From contig JAOAFV010000013.1 of assembly GCA_026416095.1 (NCBI GenBank), forward strand, positions 1 through 64,000: 64,000 nt of DNA. Direction: 5' to 3'. A program made the translations under genes and the position numbers. A model generated the notes under the pieces. It ran no database searches and had not been told where the DNA came from. It worked only from the letters and a program-made list of their open reading frames with translations. Below, piece after piece: positions 1 through 8,481 of this stretch (positions are counted from its first letter, which is position 1; every line of letters starts with the position of its first letter). This DNA is from Bacteroidales bacterium. GTDB lineage: Bacteria > Bacteroidota > Bacteroidia > Bacteroidales > GWA2-32-17.

Positions 1-197
1 TTTTTTAGTTGTTTCCTGTTTAGGTTTTTTGTTTGCTTTGTTGTTAAAGGCTTATTCTGTTCAGCTGTTTTTACATTGCTTGCAGAAGCATTACTTTGGT
101 TGCTTTGTTGTACTTAAGTTTTAATCTATATGTAAACTATAATATAGAAAACTTATACTTAATAAGATCTATATAAAGACTTTAAGAAGGTTCTCGG

Positions 198-271
<74 letters not shown>

Positions 272-327
272 ATTTTTTTGCAAATATAATCTATTTTTTT
301 ATTATTTTCAATATGATTTTCTTTTGT

Positions 328-335
328 TACTTTTG
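328..335 (+). promoter_or_regulatory. Putative -7 promoter element TACTTTTG
   Basis: This matches the Bacteroidota -7 consensus TAnnTTTG and lies 22 bases before the GTG start of the following gene. No clear -33 TTTG is visible at the usual 19-21 base spacing. Confidence 0.45.
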
Positions 336-357
336 TAAATAAAAAAAAATTTTTAAA

Positions 358-1329
358 GTGAAAAGTAAAGTGCTTTTAATAATAATTATTATTACTTTCC
401 TAAAACTTTATGACATAAAATCACAACCTATACCTTCTATAGAAGAAAATATACCTTTTCTTGTGACATTTGGTAAAGATGGCGATGTTAAATGGGGCGA
501 TGACGATTTTGTTCAGATTTTTTTTGTTGTTATACCTGTAAAATTTATACAACCATTTTACATAAGAATATTTGATCCAGATTGTGGCGGCCAATTCGAT
601 GAATTAAAAGCAGAATTTAATACAAAAACTTCCTTTTCGATATATGGGGGTAAGGGAGCCTATACTAATCCTGATTCTAAAAACATCGATCCGGTTGGCA
701 ATTATAAAGCTGGAAACTTACTTACAACAAAATCGTTTGGAATAGACACAAAGTACGATAACAATTGGTATTCTTTTGGTCCATTTAATCCATCAGAAGG
801 TGAATTGGTTAGCGATTTTCAAGGTTATGTCTTTAAAATTGTTATAGAAGGTATAAGCGGTGACGATGGTAATTTATATCGCATGTTTATTTCAACTTCT
901 AATAAAGAAAATACTCCTATCGAAGGGTGTAATGCTTTTACTTACGAATATACTTTTAGGTTGTACGATGATGCAAATAATATTTCTCATATATATCCAT
1001 ACATCGATGACAAAGTTATCTCTGTCAAAATATCAAATTTTGATTGGGACAATGATGGTATAATAAGAGTAATTTCTGTTGCTAAAAATGGCATACAACT
1101 TGAAGCTTCTAGCGAAGGAGATTGGAAAAGCCAAATATTACCAGTCATTCAAGAAGAAAGAAATACATCGTTCGATGTGCAATTTGTAAAGACAAAATAT
1201 ATAAAAAATAATAATGTTGTAGTTTATGTTACTAACCAATATGGAGAACTTCTTCCTTTTTATGTTTCTCCTATTGGCGGTATTCCTAAATATAAAGGAA
1301 AAATCAAACCTATTAAAATAAAAAAATAA
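358..1329 (+). CDS. Secreted protein of unknown function
   Basis: This 323-residue protein starts at GTG; no in-frame ATG lies near, and the promoter-like element 22 bases upstream fits this start. Residues 1-22 form a Sec-type signal peptide: a Lys-containing N end, a run of isoleucines, and a likely cut after the KSQ region. The mature part is rich in aromatic, Asp and Gly residues, as in beta-sandwich extracellular proteins, and ends in a Lys-rich tail. It has only two cysteines in the mature part and no lipobox, so it is probably periplasmic or exported. I recognise no family. It is followed closely by a separate promoter and the sensor phosphatase gene, so it need not be cotranscribed. 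Confidence 0.8.
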   Translation: MKSKVLLIIIIITFLKLYDIKSQPIPSIEENIPFLVTFGKDGDVKWGDDDFVQIFFVVIPVKFIQPFYIRIFDPDCGGQFDELKAEFNTKTSFSIYGGKGAYTNPDSKNIDPVGNYKAGNLLTTKSFGIDTKYDNNWYSFGPFNPSEGELVSDFQGYVFKIVIEGISGDDGNLYRMFISTSNKENTPIEGCNAFTYEYTFRLYDDANNISHIYPYIDDKVISVKISNFDWDNDGIIRVISVAKNGIQLEASSEGDWKSQILPVIQEERNTSFDVQFVKTKYIKNNNVVVYVTNQYGELLPFYVSPIGGIPKYKGKIKPIKIKK

Positions 1330-1360
1330 AGTAAGATTTTATTCTTAGCTTTTTTAATTG

Positions 1361-1368
1361 TAACTTTG
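1361..1368 (+). promoter_or_regulatory. Putative -7 promoter element TAACTTTG
   Basis: This is a perfect TAnnTTTG match 20 bases before the ATG of the sensor phosphatase gene. It implies a very short leader. The -33 region is only T-rich. Confidence 0.55.
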
Positions 1369-1388
1369 AGAAATATTATGCTTAATAA

Positions 1389-4300
1389 ATGAAAAAATTA
1401 TTATTTTTTTGTTACTTATTGCTTCTATGTTTTAATTTGTTTTCTCAATTATACAATTTTAAAAATATAACTTCTGAGAAAGTAAAAATTTATCCTTACA
1501 TATACTCAATAAATCAAGATACTAATGGTTTATTATGGATAGGAACTGGCAATGGTTTATATATTTACGATGGCAAAAATATATATACAAAAACATTAAC
1601 TTTTTTTGGTGGAGATAATTTTGTAACAAATATTGAGTTTGCATTCAATAATACTCCGTATATAGGCTTAAATAACGGCTCAGTTTTATTTAAAGCAACA
1701 GAAAAATTTCAGTTAATTAAAGAAACTTTTTCTTTCAAGAGTGCTATTAAACAATTAAAGTTTTATAAAAATTTTTTATGGGTTGCCATACAAAACAAAG
1801 GTATTTATAAAATTGATAAAAATAATAACATACATGAAGTAGTGAGAATAGATTTCGCTCAAACTTTTTGTTTTACTTTTATAAACGATGTTTTATATAT
1901 TGGAACTTCAGAAGGCTTAAAAGTTTTTAAAAATGGAATATTAAGCAATGTAAATGCCATACCATCAACAAACATTACATGTTTACTATATAACCCTAAT
2001 CTAAATATTTTTATTGTTGGTACAGAAGATGAAGGGCTGTTTGAATTAAAGAAAAGCAAAAACAAGTTTTATGTTAATAATAAATTCATATGTGGAAAAA
2101 TTAAAGATGCTAAGTTTAATAGACTAAACAATTTATACATTGCTACTTTAGACAGTGGAATTTATGTTTTTAATTACATGCCAGCCAAAGGTTCATATTC
2201 TTTATCAAGCCATATCAATACAAATAATGGGCTACCTTTAAACGAAATTAAATGTTTATTTTTTGATAGAGAAGATAATTTATGGATAGGAACATATGGT
2301 GGCGGACTTTTACAATATTACGAATCTCCTTTCTCATTCATACCTTATAATTATTTAAATAAAAAAGATCTTAATATTACAGCATTGTTTTATATAGACG
2401 AAAGTATTTATGCAGGTACAGAATCTGGCAAAATTTTTGAATTTAAAATAACTTATCCATTTAATAGTGTCTTGCTCCCTTTTAAAGAAATAAAAGATAA
2501 AAAAATTAGCTCAATATTCATTGACAAGAACTTAAATATATGGTTAGGAACTGATAACGATGGTATTTTTGTATTTAACATGAAGAACAATAAATTGGTA
2601 AAACATTTTCAGTTTAATGACAATCTTCAAAACAGTGTTACATCGATCGATGCATTTGGTAATATGGTTGCAATAGGAACTAAGAATGGCTTGATAATAA
2701 TAGATATTTCAAAAAAATATGAATTAAAAACATTTACATCTATTAACGGTTTACCACATAATTACATTAATCAGGTTTTCTGCTCTGTAGATAATAAAAT
2801 AAAAATTTCTACTCCTACTAATTTTCATACAATTTACAATATTCACTCTCAACAATTTAAGTTAGATAAAATAAACATTGAAGGTGAACCAATAAAATTT
2901 AGTTGCTTTTGTTACGACAACCAGAACAATCTTTGGTTAGGCACCTTAGGTAATGGTGTTATTTTTAAAAAAGATAGCCTTATTAATATTTATAATTCCG
3001 AAAACGGATTATTTTCAGATTATATATATAGCATTATTGCTGATGAAAATTCAAATATTTGGACAGGCCATCGACAGGGTTTATCTCAAATTAAGAATAA
3101 TGGAGAAGTAAAAACATTTTCGAAAAACATAAACTTTTACGGAGATTGCAACCCTCTGGCTATATGTTTAGATAAGTATGGAACTATATGGTTTGGTACA
3201 ACACAAGGACTTTTAAGATACGATGCTAAAAAAAATATATTGAACAGTATACCACCTAAGTTAATTATTAATAATGTCTTCATTAACGATATTGAACAAA
3301 GTATAAAAAATTATTATGAACTTGATCCAGGGAAATATAAACTTCAAATAAATTTTACTGGTATTTGCTTGCGCGAGCCTGATAGTGTAAAATATCAATT
3401 TATACTCGAAGGCTACGACACAAAATGGTCTAATTTAACAACGAATAATACTGCTATATTTCCACGCCTTGATGAAGGAATTTATAAATTTAAAATTATT
3501 GCATACAACAACGATAACGTGGCATCTGAACCCTTCACTCCTATTGTGATAAAAATTCTGCCTCCTATCTATAAAAGATGGTGGTTTATCGTTTTAGTCG
3601 TAATCTTAACATTAACAATATTTTACATAATACTTAAAATTAGAGAAAGAAACCACCTAAGAATGGAAAGAATTCTAAAAGAACGATTAGACCAACGCAC
3701 TCGCGAAGTAATTAAACAAAAAGAACTTCTTGAAATTAAAAATAAAGATATTATGGATAGTATAAAATATGCTAAAAGAATTCAAGACTCTATGTTACCC
3801 TCTTTAAAAACTTTACATCAATCTTTTCCGAATTCTTTTGTTATGTACATGCCCAGAGATATTGTAAGTGGCGATTTTTATATGATTTTTAATATAAATA
3901 ACACTAAAATTATTATTTGTGCCGATGCTACAGGACACGGCGTTCCTGGGGCTTTCATGTCGCTTATTAGTATGACACTTCTAAAAGATATTATTCTGAA
4001 TTCAAAAATATACGACCCTTCTAAAATACTTGATGTTCTTGATAAAGAAATATCAAACATATTTAGTTCAGAAGAAAGCGATACCCAAGATGGCCTCGAT
4101 ATTGCAATATGTGCGGTCAATAATGAAAGAATAACAATTTCTTCGGCCATGCGACCTGTTATATTTTATCATAACAACGAAAGAATTTATATTAAAGGAA
4201 ACAGATTTTCAATAGGTAAATCTAAATATACCATCACAAAAACCTTTAACAATAGTGTTTTTAAATATTCAAAATCGGATAGAATATATCTTTTTTCCGA

Positions 4301-4487
4301 CGGTATTACCGACCAATTTGGGCTGTCAAATAAAAAATTAAAAGTTAGTGGCCTAATTTCCTGGATCGATTCAACCATTCATTTACCTATAACTCAACAA
4401 TATGTTGAAATTTACAAAAACTTTATTGCATGGAAATCGAATAATCAACAAATAGATGATATTTTATTAATTGGAATTGAATTTTAA
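1389..4487 (+). CDS. Two-component-type beta-propeller sensor fused to a SpoIIE-family serine phosphatase
   Basis: This is a 1032-residue membrane sensor. A signal peptide (1-19) is followed by a periplasmic propeller of Reg_prop-type repeats up to about residue 640, seen as recurrent Leu-Trp-Ile-Gly-Thr motifs. A Y_Y_Y domain (about 650-725) and one transmembrane helix (about 730-752) follow, then a charged coiled coil. The C-terminal PP2C/SpoIIE phosphatase (about 797-1032) shows the metal-binding motifs VSGDF, DATGHGVPGAFMS and SDGITD. The family predicts a periplasmic signal controlling dephosphorylation of a cytoplasmic anti-sigma-antagonist or similar phosphoserine protein; that target is inferred. 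Most Bacteroidota Reg_prop proteins end in a histidine kinase, so the phosphatase output is less usual. A second phosphatase of the same kind lies at 24018-26015. Confidence 0.93.
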   Translation: MKKLLFFCYLLLLCFNLFSQLYNFKNITSEKVKIYPYIYSINQDTNGLLWIGTGNGLYIYDGKNIYTKTLTFFGGDNFVTNIEFAFNNTPYIGLNNGSVLFKATEKFQLIKETFSFKSAIKQLKFYKNFLWVAIQNKGIYKIDKNNNIHEVVRIDFAQTFCFTFINDVLYIGTSEGLKVFKNGILSNVNAIPSTNITCLLYNPNLNIFIVGTEDEGLFELKKSKNKFYVNNKFICGKIKDAKFNRLNNLYIATLDSGIYVFNYMPAKGSYSLSSHINTNNGLPLNEIKCLFFDREDNLWIGTYGGGLLQYYESPFSFIPYNYLNKKDLNITALFYIDESIYAGTESGKIFEFKITYPFNSVLLPFKEIKDKKISSIFIDKNLNIWLGTDNDGIFVFNMKNNKLVKHFQFNDNLQNSVTSIDAFGNMVAIGTKNGLIIIDISKKYELKTFTSINGLPHNYINQVFCSVDNKIKISTPTNFHTIYNIHSQQFKLDKINIEGEPIKFSCFCYDNQNNLWLGTLGNGVIFKKDSLINIYNSENGLFSDYIYSIIADENSNIWTGHRQGLSQIKNNGEVKTFSKNINFYGDCNPLAICLDKYGTIWFGTTQGLLRYDAKKNILNSIPPKLIINNVFINDIEQSIKNYYELDPGKYKLQINFTGICLREPDSVKYQFILEGYDTKWSNLTTNNTAIFPRLDEGIYKFKIIAYNNDNVASEPFTPIVIKILPPIYKRWWFIVLVVILTLTIFYIILKIRERNHLRMERILKERLDQRTREVIKQKELLEIKNKDIMDSIKYAKRIQDSMLPSLKTLHQSFPNSFVMYMPRDIVSGDFYMIFNINNTKIIICADATGHGVPGAFMSLISMTLLKDIILNSKIYDPSKILDVLDKEISNIFSSEESDTQDGLDIAICAVNNERITISSAMRPVIFYHNNERIYIKGNRFSIGKSKYTITKTFNNSVFKYSKSDRIYLFSDGITDQFGLSNKKLKVSGLISWIDSTIHLPITQQYVEIYKNFIAWKSNNQQIDDILLIGIEF

Positions 4488-4544
4488 AAATAATTAAAAA
4501 TTATAATTATTACAAATAAATTATGTTTTTTAAACTTAGTAATG

Positions 4545-4552
4545 TAACTTTG
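4545..4552 (+). promoter_or_regulatory. Putative -7 promoter element TAACTTTG
   Basis: This perfect TAnnTTTG match lies 15 bases before the ATG at 4568. It falls inside the longer possible reading frame from 4523, so it supports 4568 as the true start. Confidence 0.55.
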
Positions 4553-4567
4553 AAAAAAAATTGTAGT

Positions 4568-5686
4568 ATGAAAACTTTATTTTTAATGTTAGTATCAGGA
4601 TTAATTTTTTTAAGCAGCTATAATCAAACTCAAAGTCCAAAAATTGTTTTTGAAAAAGAAACCCACGATTTCGGAACAATTAAAGAAGAAGCAGGACCAG
4701 TTTCTTACGATTTTGTATTTACTAATACAGGATCACAACCCTTAATAATACAAACAGTTAAAACTTCTTGTGGCTGTACTACACCTGAATGGACTAAAGA
4801 TCCAGTATTACCTGGTAAAAAAGGATTCATTAGAGCAACTTACAATCCAGCAGGAAGACCAGGTCCTTTCAACAAATCTATAACTGTTACATCAAATGCC
4901 GAAAACAATACAGTAACCCTCTTTATTAAAGGAAATGTAACTCCAAAACCTAAAACAATCGAAGACGATTATCCAATACAGGTTGGCGATATCCGCTTAA
5001 AAACTAATCATCTTGCTTTCATGGATACTTATATCGGTAAACTAAAAACCGATAGTATACCTGTTTATAATAGCTCCGACAAAGAAGTAAAACTATCTTA
5101 TACAGGCATTCCCTCCCATATTTCTATAAAAACAGTTCCGGAATCTTTAAAGCCTAAACAAAAGGGCGATATTATTATTACTTACGACGCCGCTAAAAAA
5201 CAAGACTATGGATTTGTATCAGATAGATTTCAGTTGCTTATAAATAATGAATCTCCTTCAAACAATACTATTACAGTTAGTGCTAAAATACTCGACGATT
5301 TTTCAAGTTTAACACCAGAACAGAAAGCAAATGCACCAAAGGCAGTTTTTGAAACACTTGAATATAACTTTGGAACCATTAAAGATGGCGATGTGGTGGA
5401 ATATAACTTTAAGTTAAAAAATGAAGGTAAGAGTGATTTAATAATTAGAAAAGTAAAAGCTTCGTGTGGTTGTACTGCTGTTGAACCTAAAGAAAAAATT
5501 ATTAAACCCGGACAATCTACATCTATATATTCAAAATTCGATTCGCGTGGAAGGGTAGGACGTCAGTTTAAAACTATTACAGTGATAACAAACGATCCAA
5601 ACAATGCCGAAATAACTTTAAGAATAGTTGGTGATGTTAGCAAAAAAGAAGATGAACAACAGCAAAACGCCACCGGAAATAAATAA
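4568..5686 (+). CDS. Secreted protein with two DUF1573 domains
   Basis: This 372-residue protein starts with a signal peptide (about 1-20) when read from ATG 4568; a longer frame from 4523 would bury that peptide and overlap the promoter element. It carries two DUF1573 (ASH/immunoglobulin-like) repeats, at about residues 28-125 and 258-355. Each has the family pattern HDFGTI or YNFGTI, then an N-x-G turn and a SCGCT motif, and then a GRxG-FxK-IT strand. The middle segment (about 130-250) looks like a third, degenerate copy without the SCGCT motif. DUF1573 proteins are abundant exported proteins in Bacteroidota, but their role is not known. The last 15 residues are Glu/Gln/Lys-rich and probably disordered. 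Confidence 0.9.
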   Translation: MKTLFLMLVSGLIFLSSYNQTQSPKIVFEKETHDFGTIKEEAGPVSYDFVFTNTGSQPLIIQTVKTSCGCTTPEWTKDPVLPGKKGFIRATYNPAGRPGPFNKSITVTSNAENNTVTLFIKGNVTPKPKTIEDDYPIQVGDIRLKTNHLAFMDTYIGKLKTDSIPVYNSSDKEVKLSYTGIPSHISIKTVPESLKPKQKGDIIITYDAAKKQDYGFVSDRFQLLINNESPSNNTITVSAKILDDFSSLTPEQKANAPKAVFETLEYNFGTIKDGDVVEYNFKLKNEGKSDLIIRKVKASCGCTAVEPKEKIIKPGQSTSIYSKFDSRGRVGRQFKTITVITNDPNNAEITLRIVGDVSKKEDEQQQNATGNK

Positions 5687-5765
5687 AAAATTTGTATTTA
5701 ACCTTTTGTGAAAATTATACTTGAACTTAATCTTTTCTAATACTATTTTTAATGCAAAAAAAATT

Positions 5766-7184
5766 ATGAATGTTTATCAAATATATTGTGCTGGTGAATT
5801 TATTGAAACTCAAGAAGTTTTAAATGTTTATTATAATTATAACAAATCTTTAATTGCTAAAACTTATCTTGCCGATTCTGAGATTATTCAAAGGGCAATT
5901 ATAAAAGCTAATGAAGCTAAAGAAAAAATTAGAAAGCTACATTCTTATCAAAAATACGAAATATTAATGTATATTGCCACCAAATTAAAAGAAAAAAAAG
6001 AACACCTTGCTAAAATTTTAGCTTTAGAAGCATGTAAACCATGGAAATATGCCGAAGCCGAAATTGAAAGAGCAGTTCAAACATTTACTATTGCTGCAGA
6101 AGAAAGCAAACGATTACCTGCAGAATATGAGTATTGCGACCTTACACCAGCAGGAATAAATAAAGAAGCTCTAATAAAATACTTTCCGGTTGGAGTAATT
6201 GCTGGAATTGTTCCATTTAACTTTCCAATGAACTTGGCTGCCCACAAAATTGCTCCTGCTATTGCCTCGGGTAATTGTATCATTATTAAGCCTTCTACTC
6301 ATACACCTTTATCAACATTAGAACTTGCAAAAATTATCGACGAAACACCTCTACCTAAAGGTGCTTTTTCTGTATTGCCCACAAACAGAGAAAACGGAAC
6401 TATTTTAGTAACTCATGACTTGATTGACAAAATATCATTTACAGGTTCATCGCCAGTAGGATGGAATTTTAAAAAAATTTGTGGCAAAAAAAAGATAACT
6501 TTAGAATTAGGCGGCAACGCTGGTGTTATTATTACACCTACTGCTGATCTAAACGTTGCTATTCCAAAATGTGTAACAGGAGCTTTTGCTTATCAAGGTC
6601 AAATATGTATTCATACTCAAAGAATATACGTACATGAAACTATATTTGATGAATTTTTAAATAGATTTTTAGAAAAAACACGATTACTAAAAATTGGCGA
6701 TGTGCTTGATCCACAAACCGATATATCTGCAATGATTGATGAAGAAAATGCAATTAGAGTAGAAAACTGGATAAACGAAGCTATTGCACAGGGAGCAAAA
6801 TTATTAATTGGAGGGAAAAGAACAGATAGCATAGTTGAACCAACTGTGTTAACAAACACAAACAAATTCATGAAAGTAAATTCACAAGAAGTTTTTGGGC
6901 CGGTTGTAGTAATTGAAAAATATAAAACCTTTGAAGAAGCAATATCATTGGTAAACGATACTATTTACGGATTACAAGCAGGGGTATTTACTAATTTAAT
7001 CAGCGAAATGAACGATGCATTTGAATACATTAAAACAGGTGCTGTGTTAATAAATGAAGTTCCTACATTTCGCCTTGATCATTTACCGTATGGTGGTATA
7101 AAAGATAGTGGTTTTGGTAGAGAAGGTATTAAATACGCAATAAAAGAAATGACCGAACCTAAACTTCTAATAAAACCCTGTTGA
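5766..7184 (+). CDS. NAD(P)-dependent aldehyde dehydrogenase
   Basis: This 472-residue cytoplasmic enzyme of the ALDH superfamily oxidises an aldehyde to a carboxylate. The start is taken at ATG 5766; a TTG 45 bases upstream is less likely. The catalytic Glu247 lies in LELGGN and the nucleophile Cys281 in GQICIHTQR. The cofactor site shows PFNFPMN, KPSTHTPLS and GSSPVG, and the C-terminal EVFGPV and GGIKDSGFGREG motifs are present. The early ACKPWKYAEAEIERA segment is like the lactaldehyde / non-phosphorylating glyceraldehyde-3-phosphate branch, but the true substrate cannot be read from sequence. The gene stands alone, and the stretch after it is decayed DNA. Confidence 0.93.
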   Translation: MNVYQIYCAGEFIETQEVLNVYYNYNKSLIAKTYLADSEIIQRAIIKANEAKEKIRKLHSYQKYEILMYIATKLKEKKEHLAKILALEACKPWKYAEAEIERAVQTFTIAAEESKRLPAEYEYCDLTPAGINKEALIKYFPVGVIAGIVPFNFPMNLAAHKIAPAIASGNCIIIKPSTHTPLSTLELAKIIDETPLPKGAFSVLPTNRENGTILVTHDLIDKISFTGSSPVGWNFKKICGKKKITLELGGNAGVIITPTADLNVAIPKCVTGAFAYQGQICIHTQRIYVHETIFDEFLNRFLEKTRLLKIGDVLDPQTDISAMIDEENAIRVENWINEAIAQGAKLLIGGKRTDSIVEPTVLTNTNKFMKVNSQEVFGPVVVIEKYKTFEEAISLVNDTIYGLQAGVFTNLISEMNDAFEYIKTGAVLINEVPTFRLDHLPYGGIKDSGFGREGIKYAIKEMTEPKLLIKPC

Positions 7185-7193
7185 AATAATTTA

Positions 7194-7201
7194 TAACTTT
7201 G
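7194..7201 (+). promoter_or_regulatory. Orphan -7 promoter-like element TAACTTTG
   Basis: This perfect TAnnTTTG match lies just downstream of the aldehyde dehydrogenase, between the arms of a 7-bp inverted repeat. It is followed after 4 bases by an ATG that opens a frame of only 12 codons. It is the expected promoter-to-start geometry of this genome with no gene left behind it. Confidence 0.35.
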
Positions 7202-7419
7202 ACAGATGCAACAGGATAACAGTTGTAAAAGTGTAGAATGTTGAAATTATATTATAAAAATTCAGTTTAAAAATTAATAAAAAATTAGTAGATATAAGTT
7301 TAATATATCGAAGATTTATAAGCTCAACAATTGTCTTAAAATCACAACTAAAAAAATTTTCTATAAATATATTTAAAACAAATATTTGTATTTAACTTTC
7401 ATCTCAACTTGAAATAAGT

Positions 7420-7470
7420 ATGAAGATCTTATTAATAAAAGATGAAAAAAACTTATCAACCCTTTTTTAA
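7420..7470 (+). pseudogene. Fragment: N-terminus of a response regulator receiver domain
   Basis: An ATG here encodes MKILLIKDEKNLSTLF and then a stop. This closely resembles the first beta strand and acidic loop of OmpR-type response regulators (MKILLVEDE...LS). The first acidic residue is changed to Lys, and the rest of the domain, including the phosphorylated Asp, is absent. The short inverted-repeat element begins 11 bases after the stop, and no receiver sequence resumes on its far side. It is best read as a gene remnant. Chance resemblance over 16 residues cannot be excluded. Confidence 0.4.
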
Positions 7471-7481
7471 ATGAAAATGGC

Positions 7482-7592
7482 GAGACCTTTGCAAAACCAC
7501 CTAAAAATAAGTTTTTTACAATTAAATATAATTGAAAATCAACATTTTCTAAAATATTTAATGACCTTTATAAAAGGTTTTGCAAAGTTCTC
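7482..7592 (+). repeat. Short terminal-inverted-repeat element, copy 1 (MITE-like)
   Basis: This 111-bp element begins GAGACCTTTGCAAAAC. It ends with the near-reverse complement TTTTGCAAAGTTCTC, giving imperfect terminal inverted repeats of about 17 bp. It has no coding capacity and its interior is A/T-rich. A second copy about 85% identical along its whole length lies at 13857-13968. The ends resemble those of IS5-type insertion sequences as I remember them, so a non-autonomous derivative is plausible. No clear target-site duplication is visible. Confidence 0.65.
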
Positions 7593-8436
7593 TTAATATA
7601 AATTTTTAAATATTTCTTTTCAAATCTTTATTTATAAATTTGATACCTCAACAAATTAATACTTAACTTCGCTCTTATTGAGTACCATAGAAATAAGATA
7701 TTCCATAAATAAGCATTACCGAGAAAATTAATTTTTTTAGGCTAATTCATAAGAAATTAACATAATTTTGTTAGCAAAAGTTTTAAATAAGTTATTTTTC
7801 TCTTTATTTATGATTGTTTTATTAAAAAGAAAAGATTTACGCCGAGATTTTAAAAATATTAAAACACCAAAACTAATGTGCATCCAATCAAAGAAATTTA
7901 CTAATCTATACGAAAAAAAACAATGTATAATCCTGTAATAAATAGAAAAAAGAAAGCAAAATAACCAAAGTATTTATACCATCGCAAAACGATATTAGTG
8001 AATGAAGGTAGTAGTTATAACCAATCGAAGGAATTTTAAAGTAGATAAGGACAAAAGATATACACGAGCCGAACCGAAATAAAGCAGATATTTGATGTAA
8101 ATAAGCACACACTTTAAGCCAATAAGACATATACACTAAGTGCAGAAGCATTGTAATACAGTATGTTAATTTCGCCCATTGTTTTACAATAGTACTATGA
8201 TACCTACAAGATGTTAATGGGAAAAAATTTTATAATTCTAAATATTCACTCAGAAACTTCATAGACATATTGCCGAATGTTAAATGAGTAAAGAGAAGTG
8301 AAATATGGTACAATACTGAAACTAAAAACAAAAATATTAACTTACTACAAAATTTAAATTAAAACTCTAAATATGTACTACTTAACTTCTTGCAGAATTG
8401 CGGTTATTGGTAACTTTTATTAAGTCGTATTTTTAT

Positions 8437-8444
8437 TATTTTTG
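8437..8444 (+). promoter_or_regulatory. Putative -7 promoter element TATTTTTG
   Basis: A TAnnTTTG match 37 bases before the ATG of the transglutaminase-like gene, with TTTT about 18 bases upstream as a weak -33 box. Confidence 0.45.
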
Positions 8445-8481
8445 TGAGTTTATTTAAAAGTTTAAAGTTTTATAAAAGACT

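Larger units (their letters stand above)
7185..8481. other. 1.3 kb non-coding region with gene debris
   Basis: No intact gene is visible. Just after the aldehyde dehydrogenase lie an inverted repeat (CCTGTTG 7177-7183 / CAACAGG 7209-7215) and a promoter-like TAACTTTG. Its nearest ATG (7206) opens only 12 codons before a stop. Further on are a response-regulator start fragment (7420-7470), the short inverted-repeat element (7482-7592), and another TAATTTTG (7763-7770). A 42-codon frame (7810-7938, MIVLLKRKDL...) follows; it is not convincing as a gene. From about 7900 to 8400 all frames are closed by frequent stops, yet the bases are less A/T-monotonous than ordinary spacers here, so this may be an eroded coding sequence. 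I could not name it. Confidence 0.6.

Noticed and set aside
1..117. Open frames on both strands at the left edge (hydrophobic on plus, Gln/Lys/Asn-rich on minus).
   Set aside because: The plus frame would be the end of a gene with an unlikely Phe/Cys-rich composition. The minus frame runs off the window with a stop just before it and no start codon. Neither can be supported with so little sequence.
7177..7215. Inverted repeat CCTGTTG/CAACAGG as a terminator of the aldehyde dehydrogenase gene.
   Set aside because: There is a 25-base loop and no T run after it, so it does not have the form of an intrinsic terminator.
7906..8151. An 81-codon minus-strand frame in the decayed region.
   Set aside because: It has no promoter and no clear protein character (Leu/Ser/Tyr-rich), and similar stop-free runs occur by chance in this A/T-rich DNA.
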